Assembly: GCF_000219875.1 (NCBI RefSeq)
Contig: NC_017167.1
Span: forward strand, 2,317,361 to 2,381,360
DNA: 64,000 nt
Direction of reading: 5' to 3'
Origin: Alicyclobacillus acidocaldarius subsp. acidocaldarius Tc-4-1
GTDB lineage: Bacteria; Bacillota; Bacilli; Alicyclobacillales; Alicyclobacillaceae
Below are positions 26,070 to 35,116 of the stretch, piece by piece. The notes under the pieces were generated by a model, which was not told the origin of the DNA, did not search any database, and saw nothing but the letters and a program-made list of their open reading frames with translations. The position numbers were made by a program, and so were the translations under genes. The first letter of the stretch is position 1. The number at the start of each line of letters is the position of its first letter.

Positions 26070-26269
26070 TCTCTATTTTCCCTTTCCTGCCCTGTGTCAA
26101 CTAGTAGTCCATAACAAAGCGAAATAATAATCGCAGAAGCACACAGCACTAATGAGACAAATGGAATCACGTGTTTCCACAAAACGTAAACAAACAAAGA
26201 AGATAATCCATATATTACATTAAGGATCACAAAATACATAACTGCTTTATTTCTAAACGCTCTCACCAT
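26060..26269 (-). CDS. Small two-TM membrane protein
   Basis: 69 residues from ATG 26269 (GGAGGG 6 nt upstream). Two hydrophobic helices (VMYFVILNVIYGLSSLFVYVLW, VIPFVSLVLCASAIIISLCYGLL) and a charged tail. It could serve as an immunity protein for 25432 by analogy, but is convergent, not co-directional, with it. Confidence 0.55.
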   Translation of the reverse strand: MVRAFRNKAVMYFVILNVIYGLSSLFVYVLWKHVIPFVSLVLCASAIIISLCYGLLVDTGQERENREHE

Positions 26270-26571
26270 TTTCTTCCCTCCAAACACCCGTTTTCTGTTC
26301 CATATTATGCATCGAACAGTTGATTGGTTGTCAACAGTGGACAGTACCCAAAAACTCGCGCCAGATTCCCAAAATCATCGCGATTCGTTCCCCGCACATA
26401 CGTTCGCTTCGCCTCGTGTTCCCTACAATGCGTGCGCAACGCCAACTCGTAGCCCACATTTCGCGCCCGTTTTTCGGAATTGTGTTCATTTTCGAGCCGG
26501 AGCCTCTGCGGGCATGATTCCGCGTCATTTGGGACGTCATTGCGTTTTTCTACACTTTTATCGGCAATTTG

Positions 26572-26820
26572 CTATTCCCTCTTCGGGGAGTCCACCTTCA
26601 ATCCCGCCGTAATGGCTACAATCGCGGCAATCGTCATCCCAAAACTCCCGCTCCAGAGTAGCAAATGAACAGCCGGAGGCAACGAGCGAATCCCCACGGA
26701 CACTATCATCATCGACGAGCCCAACAACAGAAATGAAACTCCGATCTTGCGTCTCTTCGACACGATTCGCACCTTCTTAAACCGCCTTAAGCGAACTGTT
26801 ATCGCGTTGAGTTGGTTCAT
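26572..26820 (-). CDS. Small two-TM membrane protein
   Basis: 82 residues, basic N-terminus, then two hydrophobic helices (GVSFLLLGSSMMIVSVGI, VHLLLWSGSFGMTIAAIVAITAGL). The RBS is weak and distant. No family recognised. 26288-26571, downstream of it, contains no supportable gene. Confidence 0.5.
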   Translation of the reverse strand: MNQLNAITVRLRRFKKVRIVSKRRKIGVSFLLLGSSMMIVSVGIRSLPPAVHLLLWSGSFGMTIAAIVAITAGLKVDSPKRE

Positions 26821-26841
26821 ATCGCGACAGCTTCCCTGCCG

Positions 26842-27825
26842 TCAGGGGCTTATTTGCTGAATGTTCCTTAGCACGGTTAGAAGGACGCCCTTCTCATTCA
26901 ATTGCCACACCGAGGTTCCTTTTTGCCAAACCGCATGGACGTTAAAGATGTTTGTGGATTCATCGTTCTGCGTAATCACGACCAATCCTCTCGTGCGGAC
27001 ATCGGCTAACGCACTATCCTGAATGTCCATGACGATTGACTTTAACGTGTCTTGCGTAGTCGATGGTGCACTATAGAGTTTAACGATAAAAGTCCAATCT
27101 CCTTCATTCCACTCATAAGCACTCTGCCCAGCTCCACCTTTGAATTGGGCCTTTACACCCGGTGCGATGGAGACTGGAGGATTTTGAGAAGTCCCTCCCC
27201 AGTATGATGCCTCAAGCTTTTGGATATCAGCAACAGCGGCCGATTCGCTTGAAAATCGCATCTGAGACACGGTATACGATTTCGACTGATTCGAAGAAGA
27301 CGTGGGGTTTGGCGCATTCAAGGACAATTGTTCACCATTCCAAGCGACTTCGCCTCCAGCGGCCTGCACTGCCTCCATCACGTAATACACTGGCGCATAC
27401 GTCGTTTCTGAATGGCCCCACGGATCCTTCGCCACAAGCTTCGGCGCGATTTCGACTTCTTTGCCGTCGATCACCAACTCCATCTCCGAAGCCGTTGGCA
27501 TCTTGTCGATGGTGTTCTTCACGTCGGCGCGCCATGAGCTTGGTGTCGCCATGGTCCACACACGACCGTTCCATGTGCTTTGGACCCCCAATTTGGATAA
27601 AGCTGTTTCCAGGTACCAAATGGGCAACCAACTCGTTTTCTCATGCGAAAACGGATCCACCGCAACGATGTACTCGACGTGACTTACGACTTGTCCATTC
27701 GCCTCAATCACCGTTGGAGACCATATCGATGATGAGGCGTTCGCCCAAACCACAGGGGTTGCTACGAGCGTCCCCAATACGATGCCTACACCCATGGCGC
27801 TTCTCGTCCATGCCTTTCTTGTCAT
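26842..27825 (-). CDS. Secreted copper-amine-oxidase-type stalk domain protein
   Basis: 327 residues, ATG 27825 after AGGGGATGAA. Signal peptide (about 1-29, ending VWANA). Then two stalk-like repeats of the copper amine oxidase N-terminal type: WLPIWYLETALSKLGVQSTWNGRVWTM and YAPVYYVMEAVQAAGGEVAWNGEQLSLN. The C-terminal domain is unassigned. Such proteins are exported and common in Alicyclobacillus; in a mobile element it may be cargo. Confidence 0.75.
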   Translation of the reverse strand: MTRKAWTRSAMGVGIVLGTLVATPVVWANASSSIWSPTVIEANGQVVSHVEYIVAVDPFSHEKTSWLPIWYLETALSKLGVQSTWNGRVWTMATPSSWRADVKNTIDKMPTASEMELVIDGKEVEIAPKLVAKDPWGHSETTYAPVYYVMEAVQAAGGEVAWNGEQLSLNAPNPTSSSNQSKSYTVSQMRFSSESAAVADIQKLEASYWGGTSQNPPVSIAPGVKAQFKGGAGQSAYEWNEGDWTFIVKLYSAPSTTQDTLKSIVMDIQDSALADVRTRGLVVITQNDESTNIFNVHAVWQKGTSVWQLNEKGVLLTVLRNIQQISP

Positions 27826-28040
27826 CGCTGCTTCATCCCCTTCGTAAAATATGCTTAGTCTTCACAATGAAGACGCATCAGTTCCGTTCTCTGTGACATC
27901 CATATTCTGCAATACCGACTTCAAAGAGATCGCAAAGAGCATCATGTGGATACGCCAATTGGCTCATGATTGAGGCGTCAACCTATGCGCAAACGCACCC
28001 TAGGCACATCAATCGGGCATCGGGCGAGGGGGCGCCGGGA

Positions 28041-28089
28041 TTGTCGTCGACCTCCAGACTCGATATACTCTACACAGGAACATACGTTC
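28041..28089 (+). promoter_or_regulatory. Sigma-A promoter with LexA (SOS) box for the polymerase operon
   Basis: TTGTCG (28041-28046), 17 nt, TATACT (28064-28069), then GAACATACGTTC (28078-28089), matching the Gram-positive LexA consensus CGAAC-N4-GTTCG, over the start of transcription. Confidence 0.8.
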
Positions 28090-28105
28090 GTATCTGAGGT
28101 GCCCT

Positions 28106-28363
28106 ATGAACCGACCGACCGCTCTTCTTCGGCAACTCCTCATCCTTGAACTCATCCAATCGCACATCAACCGCGAACTTTCGCGACTCAAGGCACAGAT
28201 GCGCGCGGACGGCTTGCACATCATCGAGCGCCAGGACGGGAACATGGACGTCCGTGTCGAGTTCTGCATCGGTGACCGCTACGACGAAGCGGTCTTCATG
28301 CGCAAGATGCTCGAGGCCGAAGCCGCGAATCGCGCCAGACGGACGGGAATGATCTCGCGATGA
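28106..28363 (+). CDS. Small protein leading the Y-polymerase operon
   Basis: 85 residues; GAGGTG lies upstream of ATG 28106. Helical, charged, no family recognised. Ends with an ATGA overlap with the polymerase gene, so it is co-translated and SOS-controlled. Confidence 0.7.
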   Translation: MNRPTALLRQLLILELIQSHINRELSRLKAQMRADGLHIIERQDGNMDVRVEFCIGDRYDEAVFMRKMLEAEAANRARRTGMISR

Positions 28364-29616
28364 CTAAGCTCATCTACGGCCTGGTGGATATGCAGAGCTT
28401 CTACGCCTCGTGTGAGGTGGCGAGCCGCGAGGAGTACGCGGCCCGGCGCAAGGAGTTCGATGACTCCACCGACCCACCGCTTGTCGTATCCGGTGATCCG
28501 GCCAGGCGTTCGGGCATTATCCTCGCCGCGACGCCGACGGCGAAGCGATACGGTGTGGAGAATGCGATGCGCTTGGGAGAAGCGCTCCGGCTGTACCCAC
28601 GACTCATCGTCGTACGACCGCACATGGCCTTTTACCTGCACGTGTCGGTTCGAATTCAGATGCTCATGCAGCAATGCTTCCCATTCCAAGAGCAGTTCTC
28701 GGTCGACGAGGGCTTCATCGCGTTCCCGTACCCATCAAACTTGTTCCCCGACCCGATCGCGGCGGCACGTAACCTCCAAGCGCGCATCTGGGACCAGTTT
28801 CGCATCCGCGCGCGCAATGGGCTGGCGCCGAACAAGTGGCTCGCGAAGATGGCGAACAAAGCCGCCAAGAAGACGCCTGGTGGCATCGTGTGGTGGCGGG
28901 AAGAGGACATTCCGACGGTGCTCCATCCTTTGCCCGTCGAGGAGATGTGGGGCCTGAAACGGCGGGCGGAAGTCCTACGGCACAAGTTCAAGTGCGAGAC
29001 AATTGGCGACGTCGCGCGCCTGCCCGTCGGGGTGCTCAAGGCTGAGTTTGGCGTGTGGGGCGAAGTCATTCACCGTTGGGCGAACGGGATCGACGTGAGC
29101 GACATCAACCCGCATAGTTACCGCACGCCGCACAAGGGCTTCTCCCATCGCACGACGCTGCCGCGGGACTTCTACGAGCGCAGTGACATCGCGGTCGTCA
29201 TCCTGGAGTTGCTGGACGAAGTGTGTCATCGTCTCCGGCAGGCGCATCAAGCCGGTCGGCGTGTGGGACTTGGCCTCACCTACGAGGGATTGACAGGCGG
29301 GTTTTACCGTGCAAAGACCTTGCCCCGCGCCACAAACGATCCGGGCGAGCTGTATCCTGTGCTCCTGGCGCTACTGGACCAACACTGGGACGGTTCCGGT
29401 GTGCGCGCCGTGTCGGTGAGCGTGGACATGCTACAGTTCCGTGAGAGCGTCCAGTTGTCACTGTTCGAGAACGTGCCGGCGCAGACACGGTTGTACGAGA
29501 CGGTGGACGAGATCCGCGCACGCTTTGGCGAGACGTCGATCATGCGCGCGGTGAGCCTGACACGCGCTGGGCAACTGCGTGAACGGAGTCTGCGAATCGG
29601 AGGTCACTACGCATGA
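28360..29616 (+). CDS. Y-family (UmuC/UvrX-type) translesion DNA polymerase
   Basis: 418 residues. Palm motif YGLVDMQSFYASCE (catalytic Asp), then YGVENAMRLGEA, FSVDEGFIAF (the SxDE catalytic pair), NGLAPNKWLAKMA, the HhH motif in MWGLKRRAEVLRHKFKCETIGDVARL, and a little-finger domain ending in a QLSLFE-type clamp-binding motif (VQLSLF). Intact. Replicates damaged DNA under SOS control; the element also encodes its own DnaN clamp. Confidence 0.92.
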   Translation: MTKLIYGLVDMQSFYASCEVASREEYAARRKEFDDSTDPPLVVSGDPARRSGIILAATPTAKRYGVENAMRLGEALRLYPRLIVVRPHMAFYLHVSVRIQMLMQQCFPFQEQFSVDEGFIAFPYPSNLFPDPIAAARNLQARIWDQFRIRARNGLAPNKWLAKMANKAAKKTPGGIVWWREEDIPTVLHPLPVEEMWGLKRRAEVLRHKFKCETIGDVARLPVGVLKAEFGVWGEVIHRWANGIDVSDINPHSYRTPHKGFSHRTTLPRDFYERSDIAVVILELLDEVCHRLRQAHQAGRRVGLGLTYEGLTGGFYRAKTLPRATNDPGELYPVLLALLDQHWDGSGVRAVSVSVDMLQFRESVQLSLFENVPAQTRLYETVDEIRARFGETSIMRAVSLTRAGQLRERSLRIGGHYA

Positions 29617-29931
29617 ACATCCGGGACGGAAACATCTTCGAGGCCATGCGACTGGTGCTGCCCGAGCATCGGGAACTTATGGCGAAAATCCAGCGTGAAC
29701 GAGCGAAACGCAAGCGCCCGGTGCTCGCCGAGGAACGCTTGGACGAAATGCAGTATGTGCTCAGCGAAGCAATTCGCGAGAGGCGCGCCGTGCGGATGAC
29801 GGTATTCATGCCGGAACGCGATGTGGTGCTGATGGGCCGCGTGTCGGTGTGCGGACGGGAACTTCGTGTGAGAACCACCGACGGCGAGCGAGCAAGTCGT
29901 GAGATTGGACGACGTGATCGAGATCGAATGA
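29613..29931 (+). pseudogene. YolD-like protein, C-terminal frameshift
   Basis: ATG 29613 overlaps the polymerase stop. Residues 1-90 match YolD-like proteins that follow uvrX genes. Near 29888 the family's ending (EQVVRLDDVIEIE, stop at 29931) is in the +1 frame; in the annotated frame the tail is unrelated and runs on to 30011. One base is in excess or missing. Confidence 0.7.
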
Positions 29932-29959
29932 GAATTGCTACAGGAAGCGGCGCATGCCT

Positions 29960-30146
29960 GTGGATAAGTCCGACAAGCCGCGCCGCGATTGGGTTCCAGT
30001 TTCGTCCATGAGTCTACATGCTCGATCCAACTGTCGAAGCCGGGTTTTAATGAACATATATGGATCTCTTCCTCACATGCGATCGCCCATATGAAACCCA
30101 GCAATTCTCGTGCTACCGCAGTGATTGCAACATTGTGAGACTTGCC
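29960..30146 (-). pseudogene. IS110-family transposase C-terminal fragment
   Basis: The minus frame from about 30146 reads GKSHNVAITAVARELLGFIWAIACEEE, the conserved end of IS110/IS116/IS902 transposases. The remainder of the transposase is absent. It joins abruptly to the DUF7309-like remnant near 30135. Confidence 0.7.
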
Positions 30147-30415
30147 TCGCTCCGCTGTTCTTCGGCCTGGTATGAATCGTCGTCATCCCTAAGCAATTGA
30201 AGAGATCTCCATCCGGCTTCCCCTGGAAAGACCGCCAGTCCATGAAACTCGCCGAGGGCACCCATCATGGAACAATAGCGGATCTCCGCGGTATCAGGAT
30301 CCTCGGCGGCGAACAGGGCATCATCATGCTTCCATTGCCACGGAGCCAAGTGACGGAGCTAAATAGCGGCAACATAGAGTTCCTGCCATTCGCTCAACGT
30401 AGGTGCGTTTGAAAT
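30113..30415 (-). pseudogene. DUF7309-like protein with ATT start, nonsense codon and truncation
   Basis: AAGGAGGG precedes an ATT (30415) with 7-nt spacing; the frame gives APTLSEWQELYVAAI, then TAG, then LRHLAPWQWKHDD...SMMGALGEFHGLAVFPGEAGW, like DUF7309/DUF6930-type proteins. The C-terminus is replaced by the IS110 fragment. Confidence 0.55.
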
Positions 30416-30486
30416 GATGAAACCCTCCTTGCATATGATTCCTTGACAGAACAACATCACGTTTGGCCTTGGCCACGCCAAAACCA

Positions 30487-30538
30487 ACGATTCTCATGAC
30501 AAAAGAGGGCCACACGCCCCCTTTGTCATGAGAATCGT
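30487..30538. terminator. Terminator with 17-bp perfect stem
   Basis: ACGATTCTCATGACAAA and its inverse around a GGGC/GCCC-containing loop, ending at the stop codon of the G1 peptidase gene. Confidence 0.8.
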
Positions 30539-31992
30539 CAGTCACAACGATGCCAATAATCTGTGAACGAAGAACTAGTAGTGAGACTGCTGGATGCGGA
30601 CATCACATTCCCGCTGCCGTCATACATATAGATTTGATTATTGGCCAATGCACCGATTGGATTCCAATATCCGTATATGCTGTATGTCTGCGCATTTGTC
30701 CACGGGTTCTGTTGGTAATTCGCCAGCGCGGAAAGTGAACCATTCACCTTCGGTCGCTCATCGATCCACTCGGCCGTCGTTCCATCGTAGTAATTGGAGT
30801 TCAGATTGACCAAAACCGACTGGGACGTGCCAGTGGTATTGTCAGCCACATAAAAATCCGTTTGACCAGTGGAAGATTCATACGAGACGTACACGTAGAT
30901 GTTATCTCCAGGGTTTACTGTGACGTTTGGCAACAAGATTTCATTCACACCTGATCCGTCTTTTCCGAGGTATTCGTACCATGCGTAAGGCGAATTATAG
31001 TTCAATTCGGTTCCTGCCTGTATTAATCCTCCCGAATTTATTCCCCCTAGACCGGCCCACGCTGATTCATAGGCTGGCGAACATGTGGTGGGGCCCATTG
31101 TGGGTTGGGTATAGCTCCCCTGAACAGCTACCCATTCATTGTAACTAGAATAGTTGTAGTAACCAGACCAGTTACTTGCTGCGAATACACCTTCAGAAAT
31201 ATTCTCGGCAGTCCCTGTATACGGAATGAGACGATGTGAAATATTTGTCATTACCACCTTGGGCGGAAGCATCCGTTTCCAATGACTCATTTCCTGCTCC
31301 CACTGTTGAAGGTTCTGGGGATCAGAAGGCCGTGGCGGGAACCCATATTCTCGAAGTTGTGCATCCGTTGCCGTCAGCGGATTAAATCCTTTGGGTGGTA
31401 CCGGGAATACATTCTTGACACCATTGATGTAATATATGTACTCCTGACCTCCGTCAGGAAGTGTCTGTACCGAGGAAGCAGTCAATGCCTGGGTTGAAAT
31501 CGTAGAGACCTTCGAATGCGTTGCCGCTGAAGCTACGGTTGGTTCCGCGTCAGAAGTGTTCTCGGTAATCCCTTTATACGGAACGAGACGATGTGAAATA
31601 TTATACGGAATGAGACGATGCGAAATATTTGTCATTACCACCTTGGGCGGAAGCATCCGTTTCCAATGACTCATTTCCTGCTCCCACTGTTGAAGGTTCT
31701 GGGGATCAGAAGGCCGTGGCGGGAACCCATATTCTCGAAGTTGTGCATCCGTTGCCGTCAGCGGATTAAATCCTTTGGGTGGTACCGGGAATACATTCTT
31801 GACACCATTGATGTAATATATGTACTCCTGACCTCCGTCAGGAAGTGTCTGTACCGAGGAAGCAGTCAATGCCTGGGTTGAAATCGTAGAGACCTTCGAA
31901 TGCGTTGCCGCTGAAGCTACGGTTGGTTCCGCCATCGGAATTGCTGCGAAGATCGCCAAAAAACCGCAAAGAGAAATTTTACGCACATCCAT
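30538..31992 (-). CDS. Secreted eqolisin (G1) glutamic peptidase with duplicated propeptide
   Basis: 484 residues from ATG 31992 (AGGAGGG 8 nt upstream). Signal peptide about 1-30; two near-identical propeptide segments of 128-residue period; then a G1 catalytic domain from about 270 (ASNWSGYYNY) with the catalytic Gln in WVAVQGSYTQP and the catalytic Glu in TAEWIDERP. G1 enzymes are acid endopeptidases, known in fungi and in acidophilic Alicyclobacillus. Located inside the element as probable cargo. The tandem duplication is recent (no protein-level difference over more than 100 residues). Confidence 0.9.
   Translation of the reverse strand: MDVRKISLCGFLAIFAAIPMAEPTVASAATHSKVSTISTQALTASSVQTLPDGGQEYIYYINGVKNVFPVPPKGFNPLTATDAQLREYGFPPRPSDPQNLQQWEQEMSHWKRMLPPKVVMTNISHRLIPYNISHRLVPYKGITENTSDAEPTVASAATHSKVSTISTQALTASSVQTLPDGGQEYIYYINGVKNVFPVPPKGFNPLTATDAQLREYGFPPRPSDPQNLQQWEQEMSHWKRMLPPKVVMTNISHRLIPYTGTAENISEGVFAASNWSGYYNYSSYNEWVAVQGSYTQPTMGPTTCSPAYESAWAGLGGINSGGLIQAGTELNYNSPYAWYEYLGKDGSGVNEILLPNVTVNPGDNIYVYVSYESSTGQTDFYVADNTTGTSQSVLVNLNSNYYDGTTAEWIDERPKVNGSLSALANYQQNPWTNAQTYSIYGYWNPIGALANNQIYMYDGSGNVMSASSSLTTSSSFTDYWHRCD
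31218..31932 (-). repeat. Tandem in-frame duplication (384-bp period) in the peptidase gene
   Basis: Units of about 330 bp at 31218-31548 and 31602-31932, offset 384 bp (128 codons), essentially identical. An additional small internal duplication of the ISHRL(I/V)PY stretch lies between them. Confidence 0.9.
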
Positions 31993-32386
31993 CTGTCTCA
32001 CCCTCCTTTTTCATGATCAGACATGTATAATAGAGGTTTTTGCAGAATGACTCCTGCGCGTGGCCTACACACAATGTATAGCGTCTAATTATCATGGAGC
32101 CCGCTACGTATAGTCAGTTAAACGCTTAGAAATTGAATTCTTCAAAACCATCAATCGATATTTTTGCGCCGATTCCTGTTCTAACACTGGTGATACTGGA
32201 ATGTTATCACTGACTCTTTGTCAAGATCAAGTCCGAGATTGTGTGGCCGTGTCAAGTCGTCGTAGGGGGCCCACTAGGTAGTTTCATTCGACCATTGTAA
32301 ACCACATCATGGAATATCTCGCGCAAGACGTACTTTCTTTACCCAGGATCGGTCCAGTGGCCGGACACCGAACGTATGCAACGAAA
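31993..32386. other. Intergenic region upstream of the peptidase
   Basis: About 390 bp, AT-rich near 32000-32220, presumably holding the peptidase promoter (a TATTAT/TATACA-like -10 near 32025-32035 on the minus strand). No ORF, repeat or RNA recognised in the rest. Confidence 0.4.
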
Positions 32387-32887
32387 TCACGGTAGACCTG
32401 AGCAGTTAGCAGACCACAACCCCAACTGCGCCCCCTCCACCCTCTTCAACTTAGCCCTCGCCCGCTTCAGATGGTTCTGCACCGCGCCGCGTGTGATCCC
32501 AAGCTCCCGCGCGATCGCCGAGTACGTCATACCGGACTCATATGCGAAGAGACACGCCGCTTCCCGCAGGCTCAGGATCGACAGCCACGCCACGGGCAGA
32601 CGTTCTTCCTCTTCGCCACCCTCACTCGCGTCGTCCCAGTCCATCCACCGCCTTCGCCGCGCCGCCAGTCTGTCAAGGTCCGCCAGGTCTCCAACGAGGA
32701 TTTCACGCCGAGGAGCGCGACACTCGCCCTCCATCACCGCCAGCGCATAGTCAAGTGTCTTCACCATGCTGTCATACAGAGTGGCATCCTGATCATTGGC
32801 CTCTCGCCGCGCTCGGTTCCGAGCTTGGCGGATCGCCTCGCGAGTGGACTCGTACTCCGCGATCAGGTCGTCCAGATCCCGACGCAT
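32387..32887 (-). CDS. Sigma-like/ArpU-type late regulator with HTH
   Basis: 166 residues from ATG 32887 (GGAGGGG 8 nt upstream). Coiled N-terminus, acidic middle (DDASEGGEEEE), then a region 4-like HTH (LSLREAACLFAYESGMTYSAIARELGITRGAVQNHLKRARAKL). Resembles phage transcription regulators of the RinA/ArpU or sigma-24-like kind. Alone, with DnaA boxes just upstream. Confidence 0.75.
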   Translation of the reverse strand: MRRDLDDLIAEYESTREAIRQARNRARREANDQDATLYDSMVKTLDYALAVMEGECRAPRREILVGDLADLDRLAARRRRWMDWDDASEGGEEEERLPVAWLSILSLREAACLFAYESGMTYSAIARELGITRGAVQNHLKRARAKLKRVEGAQLGLWSANCSGLP

Positions 32888-32905
32888 GGATGTCCCCTCC
32901 ACAGG

Positions 32906-32937
32906 TTATCCACACAGAATCCACAGAGTTATCCACA
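32906..32937 (+). promoter_or_regulatory. Pair of perfect DnaA boxes
   Basis: TTATCCACA at 32906-32914 and 32929-32937, with an imperfect AATCCACAG between. Located between the ParA-like gene and the regulator. Could be an accessory origin or a DnaA-responsive control site. Confidence 0.6.
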
Positions 32938-33809
32938 GGCGATGTATGCGTCGTCCTTCAGCCAACTGATCTCCTGTGCGAGCGCTGCGTACGCGAGGTC
33001 GAGTGCAATGCCGCTGCCGCTGATGTCGCGCAACGACTTCGGGTGCATTATCCCGTCTATCCAGAACACCGGTATTGCATAATGCGGCGCTGATTCGTCC
33101 ACGAGATCGAACGAGAAGACAGGCTCCGTCCCCCAATCCTCGTCGTACAACGTGTCTCGGAAGACATCCCACGCCCGCTCGCGGAGCGTTTCCATGTGTT
33201 CGCCAGCGCGACGTAACGGGACCATAGCTGCAATGGTCTTGATACGTTCGCGCACCTCTTCCGCTAGCCCGGTCGCCAGCCACTTTTGGAACAAGCGGCT
33301 ATACATGTTCCAAGTGGTCTCATCGTCCATCAAAACATCCACACCGTCGCGTCGAGCGACGGGACAAGCGAGGCTCCCCAAAGACCGCTTGGACCGTCAA
33401 TCAGCGTCACATCTGGGCAGATGGCAGCTTCCAGCCTTGACGCGAGGTCTGCGAAACGGTCCGCCCACGCCTCATTCGCATGCACCCGCATGAGCTTGGT
33501 CAGATAATCCTGAGTTTTGTGTCCGTAGGCCGGGACGACATCGATTTTCCCCGGAAGCTTAGCCGTCCATGCCGGCGATGCAACCATGTCCATCTCTATC
33601 TCCGCTGGCTGATCGACCAACCAGTCCACAACCCCATAGCGCGGCAGCTTGTCCGGCTCCACAAACGCAGTCGTAGAACCAGGCGAGTCCAGATCGACAT
33701 CGATCACAAGCACACGGCGACCCCAATTGGCCAGCATGCGTGCGATCGCGTATGTCGTTGTGGTGCGACCCACCCCACCGCTTGCGGAGAACATCAGGAT
33801 GCGCTTCAT
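32929..33809 (-). pseudogene. ParA/MinD-like ATPase with altered P-loop, frameshifted
   Basis: Frame 1 (33330-33809) has ASGGVGRTTTTYAIARML and VLVIDVDLDSPGSTT; at about 33340 the homologous frame shifts to VDVLMDDETTWNMYSRLF and continues to 32929. In the deviant Walker A motif both lysines are replaced (KGG to SGG, GKT to GRT), so ATP hydrolysis is doubtful even without the frameshift. About 293 residues when joined. It is not next to either parB-like gene. Confidence 0.7.
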
Positions 33810-33916
33810 GTTTTCCCTTCGTGATAGTATCTTTCTTGGATTATGAAAATAGTTGTCAAAACGTTATGTCCGAACCAACGATGTCAATGTCGTCATCGTT
33901 AGCCATTCGATTTCTC

Positions 33917-35116
33917 TCACGCCATCCATCCAAAATCCCATTTTACCATTGCATTTTGTGTTCTCCCACTGGTTACATCCAAAAAAGCACCTTGATTAGA
34001 TGCAATTCGTAATGTCAGTTGGCCGTTACAGTTTGGGCACGGAAGTGTCACAAATTTGCGCCATTCAGGTGGAAACTGATTGAGAGCTAAGACAACGACG
34101 GTTACTTTTCGGGCTCCCTTTTCCATGATTGTTTTGGCACATTCTAAAGCTGTAGATCCAGTAACGTAAACATCGTCTAGAAGCACAACATGCTTCCCTC
34201 TCACTTCCTCAGTTGCACGAAATTTATCTTTTACGTTAGCTCTACGTGCTTCTTTGTCGAGACCTTTTTGTTTTGGATACTTCTGTGTACATACTAGCGC
34301 AGTACTCAAATCGAGTTTGTCCAACCGCGAACATAGCAGTTCCACGATGGGCTTAAAGCGATCCTGCTCGTTTGGACGCGGAGGAACACGAGTGATTCCG
34401 TCTATTACCTCAAATCTATTTTCTACATCATTAACCAAAACAGAGAACACTTCTGCAAATAATTCATTTTGACTCGTATCACGCTTGCTCTTCCAGATTC
34501 GGTGTGATAGTTGATGCACTGACCAGCGTTCATGCCTTGGGCCAAAGTAACGCCCTCCGCAAAATACCCGAAAGGTATAGCCATCGTATTCACGATTGAA
34601 AGAAAACAATAATCCCCCGTTGCCATACCAGTTCGAGCGATCAATTTTGGTTGTAAGGACCTCTGATAAGTATCCTTTCCATTCATTTCGTACAATTTTC
34701 AACACATCTGCTCCATCATGCGCGAGAAAGTCCGGCATGTATCCAAGCAAATCTGGCATATGTCCCCTTACGACAGAATCTAGATCACCAACGAAGATAG
34801 TTCCAATATGTTCTGACATCAGAGCTTGTATTTCATAAAGGTTCGAAGTAGCATATGCAGTTTCATACTTTTGTCCGTCAATCGCGTTTAGTGCGCTTGT
34901 GATGAGCTTGTTGATGCCAAATAAGACATGCCTAGGTCCTTCAACAAACTCTGCCGACGGGTGTACACGTCCTTGTAATTCTCCAATTTGATTCCAATCC
35001 GAATAAATGAACACGCATCGAACTTGACGAGATATCTCGGGCCAGCAAGGATCCTCGCTTAGGATATCGTTCAGTTTGATGATGAGGTTACGGAGACTGT
35101 TTATATCGGTAAACAT
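33917..35116 (-). CDS. Phosphoribosyltransferase-like protein (defence-associated)
   Basis: 399 residues. The C-terminal third is a type I PRTase domain with the PRPP loop VVLLDDVYVTGSTALECAKTI, followed by a zinc-ribbon half (LPCPNCNGQLTLR). The N-terminal 240 residues are unassigned. Starts 29 nt inside the restored DprA reading frame, so translation is coupled. PRTase plus DprA pairs have been predicted as prokaryotic conflict systems from gene neighbourhoods. Confidence 0.75.
   Translation of the reverse strand: MFTDINSLRNLIIKLNDILSEDPCWPEISRQVRCVFIYSDWNQIGELQGRVHPSAEFVEGPRHVLFGINKLITSALNAIDGQKYETAYATSNLYEIQALMSEHIGTIFVGDLDSVVRGHMPDLLGYMPDFLAHDGADVLKIVRNEWKGYLSEVLTTKIDRSNWYGNGGLLFSFNREYDGYTFRVFCGGRYFGPRHERWSVHQLSHRIWKSKRDTSQNELFAEVFSVLVNDVENRFEVIDGITRVPPRPNEQDRFKPIVELLCSRLDKLDLSTALVCTQKYPKQKGLDKEARRANVKDKFRATEEVRGKHVVLLDDVYVTGSTALECAKTIMEKGARKVTVVVLALNQFPPEWRKFVTLPCPNCNGQLTLRIASNQGAFLDVTSGRTQNAMVKWDFGWMA

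Noticed and set aside
26307-26668. Small ORFs between the two-TM genes on the plus strand
   Set aside because: No RBS, mutually overlapping frames, and no recognisable protein features.
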